A stretch of DNA of 64,000 nucleotides from Saccharothrix tamanrassetensis (GTDB taxonomy: Bacteria > Actinomycetota > Actinomycetes > Mycobacteriales > Pseudonocardiaceae), in contig NZ_JACHJN010000005.1 in NCBI RefSeq assembly GCF_014203665.1, positions 124,001 to 188,000 of the forward strand, read 5' to 3'. A program made the position numbers and the translations under genes. Positions 15,472-24,032 of this stretch are shown here, piece by piece. The notes under the pieces were generated by a model. It saw only the letters and a program-made list of their open reading frames with translations. It made no database searches and was not told the DNA's origin. Position 1 is the first letter of the stretch. Each line of letters begins with the position of its first letter.

Positions 15472-17484
15472 GTGGCAACAGGGGAATTGTCCACGGAACA
15501 GCAGAGGATCTCTTTTCTCTATTCACGGCTCGACCTGGAGCGGGCCGCCGTGAAAGCGGAGCTGGACGCGGCGCTGCTCGACCGGGACGAGCAGCGCTGG
15601 CACCGCGAGGTGGCCGTGCGGACGCTGTCCGAGCGGCTCGGCAGGTTGCGGGTGGCGGACGAAGGGCTGTGCTTCGGCCGCACCGACCACGCCGACGGCA
15701 GCCGCACCTACATCGGCCGGATCGGGTTGTTCGACCCGGCCGACGACTACCGGCCGTTGCTCACCGACTGGCGGGCGCCGGTGGCCCGGCCGTTCTACAC
15801 GGCCACCGGGGCACACCCGGAGGGCCTCACCCGCCGGCGCCACTACCGCACTCGCGGCCGTCGCCTGGACGGGTTCTACGACGACGAGCTCCAGCTGGCC
15901 GGCACCGGCCTGCTGGAGGCGGTGAACGCGCCGCGCGCCGACACCATGCGCGACATCGTGGCCACCATCCAGGCCGAGCAGGACGAGGTGATCCGGCTCG
16001 ACCACCGGGGCGTGCTGGTCATCGAAGGCGGCCCCGGCACCGGCAAGACCGCCGTCGCCCTGCACCGCGTCGCGTACCTGCTGTACACGCAGCGGGAACG
16101 CCTCTCCCGGCAGGGCGTGCTGGTGGTCGGGCCGAACCCGGGGTTCCTGCGCTACATCGGGCAGGTGCTGCCGTCCCTGGGTGAGACCGACGTGGTGTTC
16201 GCGACCCCCGGCGAGCTGTTCCCCGGCGTCCGCGCCACGCGGGAGGACGTGCCGGAGGTGCAGGGCCTCAAAGGCGGCCTGTCCGCCGTCGAGCTGCTCG
16301 GCGAGGCCATCGCCGACCGGCAGGAACTGCCGGAGCACCCCATGCCGGTCGAACTGGAGGACGTGACCGTGCACGTGGACGCCTCGGCGGCGCTCGCGGC
16401 GCGGGACCGGGCGCGGGCGTGCGGGCTGCGGCACAACGAGGCACGGCAGGTGTTCCACGACGCCCTCGCGGACGCGCTCGTCGCACCCGCGATGGCGCTG
16501 ATCGGCAAGGACTGGTCGGACCTGGCCGGCGACGTGCGGCGGGAACTGGGCGACAGTCCCGACCTGCGCGAGGCGGTCGACGCGCTGTGGCCCGCGCTGA
16601 CCGCGCGGCGGCTGCTGGCCGACCTCTACGAGGGCCGGTGCTTCGCGCTGGGCTACCCCGAGCTGTACCGCTCCGACGGCCGCGCGTGGACCGTGTCCGA
16701 CGTGCCGCTGCTGGACGAGGCGGCCGAACAGCTCGGCACGTCCGGGGAGGCCGAGCGGCTCGCGGAACGGGAACGCGCCGAGGCCGTCGAGTACGCGCGG
16801 GGCGTGCTGGAGGTCATCGACACCGACCAGGCCATGCACGAGGACGAGCTGCGGGCCGTCGACCTGGTCCACGCGGAGTGGCTGGCCGACCGCCACGCGT
16901 TCCGCGACGACCGGACGGTGGCCGAGCGCGCCGCCGCCGACCGCGAGTGGACCTACGGGCACGTGGTGGTGGACGAGGCGCAGGAGCTGTCCCCGATGGA
17001 GTGGCGGGTCCTGATGCGCCGCAGCCCCAACCGCTCCATGACCGTCGTCGGCGACCTGCACCAGCGGCAGGCCGAGGCGGGGGTGAGGTCCTGGGGCGAC
17101 CTGCTGTCGCCCTACGTCCGCGACCGCTGGGTGTACCGGCGGCTGACCGTGAACTACCGGACCCCGGCGGCGATCATGGAGTACGCCGCGCCGGCGCTGG
17201 CCGAGCTCGACCCGGCGGCGGTGCTGCCCGCGTCCGTGCGGCGGGGGGAGCCCCCGGTGGAGATGGTGGTGGAGGACCTGGAGGTGGTCTGGCGGCTGCG
17301 CGCGGAGTCGGGGACGTCGGCGGTGATCGGGTTCGTCGAGGGCGCCCTGACTCCCCGGGACGCCAAGGGGCTGGAGTTCGACACCGTCGTGGTGGTCGAG
17401 CCTGAGCGGTTCACCGCGGCGGAGCGCTACGTCGCCCTGACGCGCGCCACGCAGCGGTTGGTCGTGGTGCGGCTCAAGTCCTGA
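15472..17484 (+). CDS. HelD-like RNA polymerase-associated helicase-like ATPase
   Basis: This 670-residue member of the actinobacterial HelD/UvrD-like family binds RNA polymerase and releases it from stalled or drug-bound complexes. An N-terminal coiled region (LYSRLDLERAAVKAELD) is followed by Walker A GGPGTGKT near residue 189, DEAQEL, NYRTP, KGLEFD and YVALTRATQR, i.e. helicase motifs I, II, IV and V/VI. The GTG start follows AGGGGG. A second paralogue lies at 47422-49623. No rifamycin-associated element is seen upstream of this copy. It ends before a hairpin shared with the convergent LLM gene. Confidence 0.9.
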   Translation: MATGELSTEQQRISFLYSRLDLERAAVKAELDAALLDRDEQRWHREVAVRTLSERLGRLRVADEGLCFGRTDHADGSRTYIGRIGLFDPADDYRPLLTDWRAPVARPFYTATGAHPEGLTRRRHYRTRGRRLDGFYDDELQLAGTGLLEAVNAPRADTMRDIVATIQAEQDEVIRLDHRGVLVIEGGPGTGKTAVALHRVAYLLYTQRERLSRQGVLVVGPNPGFLRYIGQVLPSLGETDVVFATPGELFPGVRATREDVPEVQGLKGGLSAVELLGEAIADRQELPEHPMPVELEDVTVHVDASAALAARDRARACGLRHNEARQVFHDALADALVAPAMALIGKDWSDLAGDVRRELGDSPDLREAVDALWPALTARRLLADLYEGRCFALGYPELYRSDGRAWTVSDVPLLDEAAEQLGTSGEAERLAERERAEAVEYARGVLEVIDTDQAMHEDELRAVDLVHAEWLADRHAFRDDRTVAERAAADREWTYGHVVVDEAQELSPMEWRVLMRRSPNRSMTVVGDLHQRQAEAGVRSWGDLLSPYVRDRWVYRRLTVNYRTPAAIMEYAAPALAELDPAAVLPASVRRGEPPVEMVVEDLEVVWRLRAESGTSAVIGFVEGALTPRDAKGLEFDTVVVVEPERFTAAERYVALTRATQRLVVVRLKS

Positions 17485-17490
17485 GGCCGC

Positions 17491-17522
17491 GGACCCGGCC
17501 GTCCGTCGTGGCGGCCGGGTCC
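17491..17522. terminator. Bidirectional hairpin between helD-like and LLM genes
   Basis: Perfect 11-bp arms (17491-17501 and 17512-17522) flank a 10-nt loop, placed between two convergent genes. Further GGGTCCGACCCGGGTCC repeats follow to about 17568. Confidence 0.6.
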
Positions 17523-17601
17523 GACCCGGGTCCGATCCGGGGCACACGCGGGTCCGACCCGGGTCCGGCGATCGGGCGCCGGCACCGTTTCCGCTCGCCG
17601 G

Positions 17602-18588
17602 CTACGGCTTGAGGTTCGGCAGCACCTCCGCCCCGAACAACCGGATCGTGTCCAGCACCGCCGAGTGCGGCAGACCCCCGATGTCGACCATCACCAACTG
17701 CGCGTCGAGCCCGAGCAGCTCGCCCAGGTGGTTGAGCCGGTCGGTGACCTCCACCGGGTCACCGCACACCGCCGCGCCGTCCATCAGCGCGGCCACGTCC
17801 GCGTCGCCGTCACCGCGCCAGGGGTCGGCGAACCGCGCGTACGCCTCCAGGTGCGGCCGCCACGTCCCGCGCGCCTCGGACGCCGTGGGCGCGACGAAGA
17901 CGTGACTCGGCAACGCGACCCGCCCCCGGCCGTCCATGGCGGTCCGGTACCGCTCCACGACGGCCCGGTGGGTGCTCGGGTCGCGCAGGGTGCTCGGCAG
18001 CATGAGGGGCAGCCCCAGCTCGACCGCCAGGTCCGCCGACACGGCCGAACCGCTGCCGATCCACACCGGCGGCCGGGGCCGCTGGAGCGGGCGCGGCGTG
18101 GTGGTGACGTCGACCAGCGGACTGCGGAACCGGCCGGTCCAGGTGACGTGCGGGTCCGCCAGCAGGCGCAGCAGCAGCCGGAGGTTCTCGTCGAACCGTT
18201 CGCGCAGGTCGTCCCGCACCCCGAACGCCAGGTCGGTGCGCTGCGACACCCCGCGCGCGACGATCATCTCCGCCCGGCCCCCGGACAGCACGTCCAGCAT
18301 CGCGAGCTCCTCGGCCACCCGCACCGGGTCGTGGTGGGCGAGCAGGGTGACACCGGTGGACAGGCGCAGCGTGGTGGTGCGTTCCGCGATGGTCGCGAGG
18401 AGCAGTTCGGGGGCGCTGACGATGTACTTCGTGAAGTGGTGCTCGCCGATCGCCACCCCGGTGAACCCCGCCTCCTCGGCGACCACCGCCTGTTCCACGA
18501 TGGCGCGCAGGCGTTCGGCCTCGCTGACCACCCGGCCGGAGTTCGGGTCCGGCAGGTGGTCGCCCAGGATCAGCAGGTAGACGTCCAT
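17602..18588 (-). CDS. LLM-class flavin-dependent oxidoreductase
   Basis: This 328-residue luciferase-like monooxygenase has a TIM barrel. Visible are AVVAEEAGFTGVAIGEHHF near the start, STGVTLLAHHDPVRVAEELAMLD, the segment GRAEMIVARGV and PRPPVWIGSGS. It would use FMN or F420 on an unknown substrate. The ATG at 18588 gives the usual MDVYLLILGDH opening; longer starts run into the GNAT promoter. It is convergent with the helD-like gene. Confidence 0.9.
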   Translation of the reverse strand: MDVYLLILGDHLPDPNSGRVVSEAERLRAIVEQAVVAEEAGFTGVAIGEHHFTKYIVSAPELLLATIAERTTTLRLSTGVTLLAHHDPVRVAEELAMLDVLSGGRAEMIVARGVSQRTDLAFGVRDDLRERFDENLRLLLRLLADPHVTWTGRFRSPLVDVTTTPRPLQRPRPPVWIGSGSAVSADLAVELGLPLMLPSTLRDPSTHRAVVERYRTAMDGRGRVALPSHVFVAPTASEARGTWRPHLEAYARFADPWRGDGDADVAALMDGAAVCGDPVEVTDRLNHLGELLGLDAQLVMVDIGGLPHSAVLDTIRLFGAEVLPNLKP

Positions 18589-18698
18589 CCGGCAATCTTG
18601 CACCGGGCTGTTCCGGCGGGTGCGGTTACGGTGGACGGGTGCGGAGTCCCGGGCCCGCCCGGAGCACACCGCTCCACCACGAGAAGGAGAGCCGCGCC

Positions 18699-18974
18699 GT
18701 GGCCGTGACCGTGTCCGACAACGCCGAGAAGTCGCGCTACGAGGTCCTCCTCGACGGGGAGCCGGCCGGGTTCGCCGAGTACACCCTGGAACCGGGCCGG
18801 ATCACGTTCACCCACACCGAGGTCGCCGTCGAGGGCAAGGGGTTGGGCAGCGCGCTGGTCGGGCAGGCGCTGGAGGACGCCGGGAGGCGCGGGCTCGCGG
18901 TGGTGCCCGAGTGCCCCTTCGTGCGCGGCTACCTGGAGAAGCACCCCGAGCTCGGCGAGGCTACCGAGAAATAG
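18699..18974 (+). CDS. Small GNAT-type N-acetyltransferase (YidJ/NATD1 family)
   Basis: This 91-residue protein is of the compact GCN5-related family. It shows GEPAGFAEYTLEPGRITFTH, the acetyl-CoA loop GKGLGSALVGQALEDA and the end VVPECPFVRGYLEKHPEL, which is diagnostic for this short family. A GTG start is preceded by GAAGGAGAG (18682-18690). The substrate is not known. Confidence 0.92.
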   Translation: MAVTVSDNAEKSRYEVLLDGEPAGFAEYTLEPGRITFTHTEVAVEGKGLGSALVGQALEDAGRRGLAVVPECPFVRGYLEKHPELGEATEK

Positions 18975-18982
18975 ATCCGGGG

Positions 18983-19111
18983 GTGGAGTGGACGGAGCCC
19001 GGGGTCTTCGAGGTCGCGCCCGGTGTGCACCGCATCCCGTTGCCGCTGCCCGACGGTTCGGCACGAAGGTGGCGCTCGGGCTGGGTGAGCCGCCCTCGCT
19101 GCGCCAGGTGA
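18983..19111 (+). pseudogene. 5' fragment of an MBL-fold hydrolase gene
   Basis: The frame starting at the GTG at 18983 reads VEWTEPGVFEVAPGVHRIPL and then PLPDG, the opening strand of a metallo-beta-lactamase-fold protein. It then runs into unrelated sequence and stops at 19111. The metal-binding part is absent. It is a leftover of a gene deleted from this spot. Confidence 0.5.
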
Positions 19112-19267
19112 TCAGCCGCACCACCGACCACCAACTCGCCAACCTCGTCACCCCCCGGATCGTGGTGCCGTCCTGCGATGTCGTGACCGCCATGGCCGCC
19201 TCCTCGGCGGGAACCGGACGATGCAGTACCCGGATCGGTGCTGGTCCGTCCAGTACGGTCCCGGGCC

Positions 19268-19879
19268 ATGGAGGAGACGAGATCCGCCCGCAAGCGCCGC
19301 GCGATCCTGGACGCCGCCCGCGCGGTCTTCCTTCGCAACGGCTACCAGGGCACCAGCATGGACGAGGTCGCCGCCCTCGCCGAGGTGTCCAAGCAGACCG
19401 TCTACAAGCACTTCGCGGACAAGGAACGGCTGTTCACCGAGATCATCACGAACGACATCCGGGAGGGCGGGCAGCGCTCCGACGTCGTCCTGGACCAGCT
19501 GCCGGACAGCGCCGACCTCGAACACGACCTGCGGGAGATCGCCCGCCGACTGGTCACCGCGGTCACCCAACCGCACCTGATCCGGATGCGCCGGGTCGTC
19601 ATCGGCGAGGCCGACCGGTTCCCCGACCTCGCCCGCACCTGGTACTCCTCCGGTCCGGAGCGCGGCTACGAGCGGCTGGCACACCGGTTCGCGCAGCTCA
19701 CCGACCAGGGACGGCTGAACACGCCGGACCCGCTGCCGGCCGCGCAGCAGTTCGTCTGGCTGGCGCTGTCCGTGCCGCTGAACAAGGCCATGTTCGACCC
19801 CGAGCCGTACCCCGTCGACGAACTCCACCGGTTCGCCGACGAGGGCGTGCGCACGTTCCTGGCCGCGTACCGCGGCTGA
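19268..19879 (+). CDS. TetR-family transcriptional regulator
   Basis: This 203-residue regulator has an N-terminal HTH reading ILDAARAVFLRNGYQGTSMD, then VAALAEVSKQTVYKHFADKE. The C-terminal all-helical domain contains EADRFPDLARTWYSSGPER, a form common in the AcrR-like TetR_C_33 group. The ATG at 19268 sits at the expected distance from the HTH. No partner gene is obvious; the neighbour upstream is the MBL fragment. Confidence 0.92.
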   Translation: MEETRSARKRRAILDAARAVFLRNGYQGTSMDEVAALAEVSKQTVYKHFADKERLFTEIITNDIREGGQRSDVVLDQLPDSADLEHDLREIARRLVTAVTQPHLIRMRRVVIGEADRFPDLARTWYSSGPERGYERLAHRFAQLTDQGRLNTPDPLPAAQQFVWLALSVPLNKAMFDPEPYPVDELHRFADEGVRTFLAAYRG

Positions 19880-19912
19880 CCGGTCCGGCCGTCCCGCGGT
19901 GGGCCGGACGGG

Positions 19913-20350
19913 CTAGCGGGGCAGCTTCACCACGGTCACGAAGAAGTCGTCGATCTGCCGCACGACCTCGATGAACCGGTCGAAGTCCACCGGCTTGGTG
20001 ACGTAGGCGTTGGCGTGCAGGTTGTAGCTGCGCAGGATGTCCTCCTCCGCCTCCGACGTGGTGAGCACGACCACCGGGATGCTGCGCAGGCTCTGGTCGG
20101 CCTTCACCTCCGCCAGCACCTCCCGCCCGTCCATCTTCGGCAGGTTCAGGTCGAGCAGGATCAGCCCCGGCCGCGGCGCGTCGGCGTGCTCGCCCTCGCG
20201 CCGCAGGAACTCCAGGGCCTCCACGCCGTCGCGCACCACGTGCAGCTGGTTGCGGATCTTGTGGTGCTCGAACGCCTCCTGGGTCATCAGGGCGTCGCCG
20301 GGGTCGTCCTCCACCAGCAGCACGTCGACCACGCTCATCGAGTCATTCAT
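19913..20350 (-). CDS. Single-domain response regulator (Rcp1 type)
   Basis: This 145-residue receiver, or 141 residues from the ATG at 20338, contains [17 protein letters not shown], the phosphoacceptor Asp in [25 protein letters not shown] and the Lys in AYVTKPVD. These small regulators are typical partners of phytochrome-like or CHASE3-bearing kinases. It is the last gene of a three-gene operon and overlaps the kinase gene by 8 bp. Confidence 0.93.
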   Translation of the reverse strand: MNDSMSVVDVLLVEDDPGDALMTQEAFEHHKIRNQLHVVRDGVEALEFLRREGEHADAPRPGLILLDLNLPKMDGREVLAEVKADQSLRSIPVVVLTTSEAEEDILRSYNLHANAYVTKPVDFDRFIEVVRQIDDFFVTVVKLPR

Positions 20351-21842
20351 CGGAGTCCTCGGTGTCCTCTACTGCCGGCAGGGTGAACTTGAAGGTGGTG
20401 CCGACGTCCTGACCGGTTTCCAACCAGATCGTGCCGCCGTGGTACTCGATGATCTTCCGGCACATCGCCAGGCCGATACCCGTGCCGGGGTAGTCGTCCT
20501 TGTGATGCAGCCGCTGGAAGATCACGAAGATCCGCTCAGCGTACTCGGGCTCGATGCCGATGCCGTTGTCGCTGATGGTGAACGTCCAGGATTCACCGGT
20601 CCGCTCCACCCCGACCTTCACCAACGGCGGATCCTCGCCGTGGAACTTCAGCGCGTTGCTGATCAGGTTGCCGAACACCCCGCCCAGCAGCGACGCCTCG
20701 CCGCGCACCGTGGGCAGCTCGGCCACCTCGACGGTCGCGCCGGTCCGCTCGATCGCCTCGGAGTAGCTGTCCAGCACCTGCTCGACCGTCTCGTCCAGGT
20801 CGACCAGCACGTGCTCGCGGGTGAGCCTGCCGACGCGGGAGAACGCCAGCAGGTCGTTGATCAGCACCTGCATCCGCTTGGCGCCGTCCACCGCGAACCG
20901 CAGGTACTGCTCGCCCCGGTCGTCGAGCTGGCCCGAGTAGCGGCGCTCCAGCAGCTGGCAGAAGCTCGCCACCTTGCGCAGCGGCTCCTGGAGGTCGTGC
21001 GAGGCGACGTAGGCGAACTGCTCCAGCTCCGAGTTCGAGCGGCGCAGCTCCTCCACGTCGTTCAGGATGCGGGCGCGCATGGCGTCCACGTCCTGCGCCA
21101 GCATCACCGTCTCGCGCGGCCCGCTGGTCTCCACGGCGTGCACGAAGTCCCCGGACGACACCCGGCGCACCTGCGCGGCCAGCCCGGTCAGCGGGCGGAT
21201 CAGGATGCGGTGCAGCACCACGGCCACCCCCGCGATGATCACCACCAGCAGCACGCCCAGCCCGATGACCAGGACCAGCACCTGGCCCGCCACCGCGTCC
21301 AACCTGGCGCGGGCCGTGCGGGTCTCCTCCTCCAGCGACTGCTGGAGCCGGCCGACCGCCCGGCGGACGTTGTCGAACAGCTCCTTGCCGCGCTCGGCGT
21401 CGGCCCGGTCGGCGCGCGGCGCGTTCGCCGCCCGGACCTCGGCGATGACCACCTCGGCGTAGCCCGCCCGCCAGCCGACCGCGAGGCTGCCGATCGCGTC
21501 CAGGTCCTCGGCCAGCTCCGGCCGGATCCGTCCGATCGCCGACCGGGCGGCGTCCAGCGCGGTGCGCTCGGTCCGCTGCCCGTCCTGGTAGGGGCCCAGG
21601 AAGTCGTCGCTCGCGGTGAGCGCGAAGCCGCGCACCCCGTTCTCCTGGTCGATCAGCGCGGTGTCCAGCTCCAGCACGTGCTGGCGGGCCGGGGCGGCCT
21701 GGTTGAGCAGCAGCGAGCGGGCGTCGGTGAGGTTCACCAGCGCCACCGTGACACCCCCGATCGCGCCGGCGCACACGATGAGCAGGATGGCCACGGAGGC
21801 GGTCAGCAGCCGGCTCGCCGGCCAGCGGGTCCGGTAGTCCAT
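20343..21842 (-). CDS. Membrane sensor histidine kinase with CHASE3-like domain and HAMP
   Basis: This 499-residue kinase has an N-terminal membrane helix (about residues 12-35) and an extracytoplasmic helical sensor resembling CHASE3 ([15 protein letters not shown]). A second helix (about 190-212), HAMP, a HisKA domain with the phospho-accepting His in [14 protein letters not shown] and an HATPase domain follow. N box [10 protein letters not shown]1 SDNGIGIEP and G2 [12 protein letters not shown] are readable. Start and stop overlap the neighbouring genes, so kinase, RsbU-like phosphatase and receiver are made together. Confidence 0.93.
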   Translation of the reverse strand: MDYRTRWPASRLLTASVAILLIVCAGAIGGVTVALVNLTDARSLLLNQAAPARQHVLELDTALIDQENGVRGFALTASDDFLGPYQDGQRTERTALDAARSAIGRIRPELAEDLDAIGSLAVGWRAGYAEVVIAEVRAANAPRADRADAERGKELFDNVRRAVGRLQQSLEEETRTARARLDAVAGQVLVLVIGLGVLLVVIIAGVAVVLHRILIRPLTGLAAQVRRVSSGDFVHAVETSGPRETVMLAQDVDAMRARILNDVEELRRSNSELEQFAYVASHDLQEPLRKVASFCQLLERRYSGQLDDRGEQYLRFAVDGAKRMQVLINDLLAFSRVGRLTREHVLVDLDETVEQVLDSYSEAIERTGATVEVAELPTVRGEASLLGGVFGNLISNALKFHGEDPPLVKVGVERTGESWTFTISDNGIGIEPEYAERIFVIFQRLHHKDDYPGTGIGLAMCRKIIEYHGGTIWLETGQDVGTTFKFTLPAVEDTEDSDE

Positions 21843-23035
21843 CAGCCCTGGTCCGAGATGAGCAGCACGGCCATGTCGTCGTCCAGTTCCCCGCCGTTGA
21901 GTTCCTTGACCCGGGAGATCAGCTCGTCCAGCAGCCCGGCTGGGTGGCTCGCCCAGTCCGGCCGCGTCCTGGTGATCCGGCCGATCAGCTCGATCAGCCG
22001 CTCCGAGCCCAGCCGTTCGGTGTCGCCCGCGACCCGGCCCTCCACCAGCCCGTCGGTGTAGAGCATCAGCGACCAGCCCGCGGGCAGCGGCACGTCCAGC
22101 CCGCTCCACGTGCTGTCCGGCAGCACGCCAAGCGGCAGGCCCGCCCGGTCCCGGGGCAGCTCCACCACCCGGTCGCCCACCAGCAGCATCGGCTCGGGGT
22201 GGCCGGCCAGGTAGATCCGCGCCCAGCGGCGGTCCGGCGCCACCGTCACCATGCACGCCGTGGTGAACAGGCCCGGCTGGTGGCGTTCGTGCTCCAGGAT
22301 CTCGTGCAGCGTGCGCAGCACCCGCGACGGCTCCTGGTCGGCCAGCACCAGCGCCCGCCACGCGATGCGCAGGAACACGCCCAGCGCGGCCTCGTCCGGG
22401 CCGTGCCCGCACACGTCGCCGACGATCACCTGGAGCGTGCCGTCCGGCGTGCGCACCGCGTCGTAGAAGTCGCCGCCCAGCAGCATCCGGCTGCCGCCCG
22501 GCTGGTAGCGGACCTCCAGCCCCAGCCCCTGGCCGTGCAGGATCGGGGACGGCAGCAGGCCGCGTTCCAGGCGGGTCTTCTCGGCGGCGTGCAGCTGCTC
22601 GTCGCGCAGCTGCCGCTGGGTCTCCTCCACGTGCTTGCGGCCGACCGCGTACCTGATGCCGCGCACCAGGGTCTGACCGTCCACCTGACCCTTGACCAGG
22701 TAGTCCTCCGCGCCGGCGGCCACCGCGCGCTCGCCCTGGCGCTCGTCGGTGAGTCCGGTGAGGACGATGATCGCGGCGGGCGCGGGCTCGGCGAGCAGCC
22801 TGGTCAGCCCGTCCAGCCCGGTGGTGTCGGGCAGTCCGAGGTCGAGCAGCACGCAGTCCACTTTCGGCACCAGCGGCACCGCTTCGCGCAGGGTGCGCAC
22901 CCGGCGCACGTCGATGTCCGCGCCGACTTCGTCGAGCAGCGCTTCGACCAGCACGGCGTCGCCCTCGTCGTCCTCGACGAGCAGCACGGTGATGCGGTCG
23001 ACCGTCGCCGCACGCGTTGCGCTGATCCCGGTCAC
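21842..23035 (-). CDS. Receiver-PP2C (RsbU/SpoIIE-type) response regulator phosphatase
   Basis: The 397-residue product combines a receiver (VLLVEDDEGDAVLVEALL, Asp in CVLLDLGLPDTTG, Lys in DYLVKGQVDG), a short helical linker and a SpoIIE/PP2C phosphatase. Metal-binding motifs are GGDFYDAV and VGDVCGHGPDEA, with a final Asp cluster in LDDDMAVLL. It should dephosphorylate a STAS anti-sigma antagonist when its receiver is activated. The likely start is the GTG at 23035. Its stop overlaps the kinase start (ATGA). Confidence 0.9.
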   Translation of the reverse strand: MTGISATRAATVDRITVLLVEDDEGDAVLVEALLDEVGADIDVRRVRTLREAVPLVPKVDCVLLDLGLPDTTGLDGLTRLLAEPAPAAIIVLTGLTDERQGERAVAAGAEDYLVKGQVDGQTLVRGIRYAVGRKHVEETQRQLRDEQLHAAEKTRLERGLLPSPILHGQGLGLEVRYQPGGSRMLLGGDFYDAVRTPDGTLQVIVGDVCGHGPDEAALGVFLRIAWRALVLADQEPSRVLRTLHEILEHERHQPGLFTTACMVTVAPDRRWARIYLAGHPEPMLLVGDRVVELPRDRAGLPLGVLPDSTWSGLDVPLPAGWSLMLYTDGLVEGRVAGDTERLGSERLIELIGRITRTRPDWASHPAGLLDELISRVKELNGGELDDDMAVLLISDQG

Positions 23036-23131
23036 GGGGAAGGACCCTAGCCGAACGGAGATCACCGCCGGCCGACGGCGGTTCGGCGGGTCGGGAGAAC
23101 CCGCCGCGGGTGGTGGGACGAAGATCCCGGG

Positions 23132-23848
23132 GTGAGCTTCTCCCGGATGGTGGTGCTGACCGCGCGGTTGCCCAGGCGCGGCAGGGGTTTCTGGTACTCG
23201 GTGGCGATCGACCTGCTGTGGCCGTTCGTGGTGCTGTTCGTGCGGATGCGGATGGCGGGCCGGTCGAACATCCCACGCGAAGGTGCGGTGCTGCTGGCGT
23301 CGAACCACCTGTCGTTCGTGGACCCGGTGACGCTGACCGCGTTCACCCTCGCCTCCGGCCGGGTGCCCCGGTACCTGGCGAAGGCGAGCCTGTGGAAGGC
23401 GCCGGTCATCGGATGGGTGATGTCGTCGGGGCGGCACATCCCGGTGGACCGGGGCAGCGCGCGGGCCGGGCGGGCGCTGGACGCCGCGCGGTCGTCGCTG
23501 GACGACGGCCAGTGCGTGATCGTCTACCCCGAGGGCACGTTCAGCAGTGACCCGGACGGGTGGCCGATGCGCGGCAAGAACGGCGTGGCGCGGCTGGCGC
23601 TGGCGAGCCGGACGCCGGTCGTGCCGGTGGCGCAGTGGGGTACCCGGGAGCTGCTGCGGCCGGGCCGGTTCGTGCCCCGGCCGTGGACGAAGGTGCACGT
23701 GGTGGCGGGCGCGCCGGTCGACCTGTCCGACCTGTACGGTCTGGAACCGACCAGACAGGTGCTCGACGTGGCGACCGAACGGATCATGGCCGCCATCACC
23801 ACGCTGCTGGTCGGCGTCCGGGAGCTTCCACATCCTGGGAGCCGGTGA
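23132..23848 (+). CDS. plsC: 1-acyl-sn-glycerol-3-phosphate acyltransferase (PlsC)
   Basis: This 238-residue acyltransferase acts in phosphatidic acid synthesis. The catalytic HX4D motif is in SNHLSFVDPVT, the substrate motif in YPEGTFS, and VPVAQWGT follows. An N-terminal hydrophobic segment (AIDLLWPFVVLFV) suits membrane association. It has a GTG start at 23132, with an ATG five codons later as alternative. The gene is divergent from the rsbU-like operon. Confidence 0.92.
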   Translation: MSFSRMVVLTARLPRRGRGFWYSVAIDLLWPFVVLFVRMRMAGRSNIPREGAVLLASNHLSFVDPVTLTAFTLASGRVPRYLAKASLWKAPVIGWVMSSGRHIPVDRGSARAGRALDAARSSLDDGQCVIVYPEGTFSSDPDGWPMRGKNGVARLALASRTPVVPVAQWGTRELLRPGRFVPRPWTKVHVVAGAPVDLSDLYGLEPTRQVLDVATERIMAAITTLLVGVRELPHPGSR

Positions 23849-23912
23849 CGCTGTCCGTTGCCGTCGCTAGCGTTGGGTCCTCGTTGCCGTCCCGCATCGT
23901 GGAGCGTGAGCG

Positions 23913-24032
23913 ATGAGCGATCAGCCGCCGCGAGGTTTCCGGCTCACCGAGGACTGGTTGGCGGTCGTCGTCGGCCTGCTGCTGTTCGGGTTGGCCCTGG
24001 CCGGTGTGATCACGCCGGGGCTGGTGCCCTGA
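23913..24032 (+). CDS. 39-aa single-span membrane protein coupled to YeiH-family transporter
   Basis: This tiny gene is too short for standard gene calling. The product begins MSDQPPRGFRLTEDW and has one hydrophobic helix (LAVVVGLLLFGLALAGVI) ending GLVP. Its stop overlaps the ATG of the next gene (ATGA). The segment EDW-LAVV-GLLLFGLAL resembles the first membrane helix of longer YeiH/UPF0324 proteins. I infer that it is a separate first subunit or helix of the transporter. The coupling is seen directly; the function is inferred. Confidence 0.65.
   Translation: MSDQPPRGFRLTEDWLAVVVGLLLFGLALAGVITPGLVP

Noticed and set aside
20037..22061. 674-codon plus-strand frame
   Set aside because: It is antisense to the histidine kinase and PP2C genes, which have complete motif sets.
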